18,215 bases of DNA, taken from contig CANQZP010000023.1 of assembly GCA_947628395.1 (NCBI GenBank), positions 1 through 18,215 on the forward strand. Direction: 5' to 3'. The notes below the pieces were generated by a model. It had not been told where the DNA came from and did no database searches. It saw nothing but the letters and a program-made list of their open reading frames with translations. A program made the translations under genes and the position numbers. Shown in pieces: positions 17,496 through 18,215 of the stretch. The stretch is from an uncultured Clostridia bacterium. GTDB taxonomy: Bacteria; Bacillota; Clostridia; TANB77; CAG-508. Positions within the stretch are counted from its first letter, which is position 1; every line of letters begins with the position of its first letter.

Positions 17496-17969
17496 TTATT
17501 TAAGCCATGAAACAGAAAGCTTATTTTTTATTTCCTCTCTTGTCATGTCATTTACTATATCATAATTGAATGGAGCTACAATAAATATAGAATTAGAAAC
17601 CTTTTCAAAATGTCCATCTAAAACTTTAACTGCACCACTTATAACATCTAATATTCTTCTAGCAACATCCTTATTAACATACTCTAAATTAACAACAATT
17701 GCATTTTTATCTCTTAATAAAATACAAATATCTTCTGCTTGTTCAAAAGAAGTTGGCTTTGCAATTTTCATTTTAATTTGTTGTTGAGGCATACTAACTA
17801 CTTTATTTTTTCTCTTAAAAATTCCTCTTTCTTCTTCTTCTGGTTCTTCTATCTCTGTACCCTCATATGCATAAGGATATTCATTTTCTAACATTTCCTC
17901 ATCTTCAACATTTTCTCCATTATCTACACCTAAAAAATCTAATATTTTATTTACCACTGCGTTTGCCAT
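17496..17969 (-). CDS. sepF: Cell-division protein SepF
   Basis: SepF anchors FtsZ to the membrane and polymerises into rings that shape the septum. The 157-residue protein has the expected N-terminal amphipathic membrane-targeting helix (MANAVVNKILDFLG), a variable acidic linker (about 16-50, very Glu-rich), a basic patch FKRKNK, and the SepF core (about 67-140). The core includes ICILLRDKNAIVVNLEYVN, ISGAVKVLDGH and SNSIFIVAPFNYDI. The ATG is preceded by GGGAGGAG about five bases upstream. It is the first gene of a two-gene operon with divIVA and lies behind a sigma-A-type promoter whose spacer contains nine consecutive A residues. Confidence 0.96.
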   Translation of the reverse strand: MANAVVNKILDFLGVDNGENVEDEEMLENEYPYAYEGTEIEEPEEEERGIFKRKNKVVSMPQQQIKMKIAKPTSFEQAEDICILLRDKNAIVVNLEYVNKDVARRILDVISGAVKVLDGHFEKVSNSIFIVAPFNYDIVNDMTREEIKNKLSVSWLK

Positions 17970-18009
17970 TTAATCTCCTCCCAAACTTATTTGTATAATT
18001 TTCATATAT

Positions 18010-18038
18010 AGTATCCATCTTTTTTTTTATATTGTCAA
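18010..18038 (-). promoter_or_regulatory. Sigma-A promoter of the sepF-divIVA operon
   Basis: On the minus strand a perfect TTGACA (18038-18033) is followed 17 bp later by GATACT (18015-18010). The spacer holds a run of nine A residues (18028-18020). The start of transcription would fall near 18003, about 30 bases before the sepF ATG. Confidence 0.65.
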
Positions 18039-18175
18039 GTTATTTTTATATTGTTTTTTAAAAATAATATATTTGTAATATAATTGTAATATTTATTTTT
18101 TGTTTATCTGTATTTTATCATACACCTTGATACTATACACGGAACTTAAACACTTTTAAATAACAATAATTAAGC

Positions 18176-18202
18176 TAACCACTGTAAATGGTTATTTTTT
18201 TT
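18176..18202 (+). terminator. Possible plus-strand terminator with no plus-strand gene before it
   Basis: On the plus strand TAACCA pairs with TGGTTA over a 7-base loop and is followed by eight T residues. The stem is only six A+T-rich pairs. On the minus strand no U tract follows, so it would act only on plus-strand transcripts, for which I see no gene in this window. Confidence 0.35.
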
Positions 18203-18215
18203 GTCAAATTTTTCA

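Noticed and set aside
17566..17787. Plus-strand open frame inside sepF
   Set aside because: Antisense to the conserved SepF core; no ribosome binding site or recognisable product.

Overview
The window is very A+T-rich, compactly coded DNA. Every convincing gene lies on the minus strand, so transcription runs from position 18215 towards 1. AGGAGG-type ribosome binding sites, a sepF-divIVA pair, an FtsK/SpoIIIE translocase, rsmD and GTG/TTG starts point to a low-G+C member of the Bacillota, most likely a clostridial (gut- or anaerobe-type) lineage. I cannot name the species from sequence alone.

Layout in order of transcription. (1) 17496-17969 sepF and 17034-17483 divIVA form a short cell-division operon. 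It has a sigma-A-type promoter at 18010-18038 and a perfect hairpin terminator at 16992-17019. (2) 16304-16858 rsmD (16S rRNA methyltransferase) and 15788-16267 (a coiled-coil protein) form a second unit with its own promoter. A structured leader of about 200 bp with a possible small ORF follows. (3) 13167-15590 is the FtsK/SpoIIIE DNA translocase, followed closely by 11586-13139, an unrecognised 517-residue charged, coiled-coil-rich protein. (4) A 191-bp near-perfect palindrome (11378-11568) fills the next gap. (5) 9658-11310 is a beta-CASP metallo-beta-lactamase RNase, and 7738-9639 a cytoplasmic GH15 glucoamylase. They are 18 bp apart and end at a strong terminator (7674-7704). (6) 108-7563 is a cyclic beta-1,2-glucan synthase (GT84-GH189-GH94 type) that is damaged twice: a one-base frameshift near 1711-1742, and loss of its C-terminal end at about position 120. 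(7) A strong promoter (60-88), Shine-Dalgarno and GTG start a further gene that runs off the left edge.

How the genes relate: the right half is housekeeping for division, polarity, chromosome segregation and ribosome maturation. The left half is glucan metabolism plus RNA turnover. The most notable points are the state of the glucan synthase (polymerising and cyclising modules intact, chain-trimming GH94 module cut off), the large palindrome whose apex is the d(GCGAAGC) mini-hairpin sequence, the unknown protein next to ftsK, and a homopolymer inside the sepF promoter spacer. I see no CRISPR array, tRNA, rRNA, transposase or phage gene.
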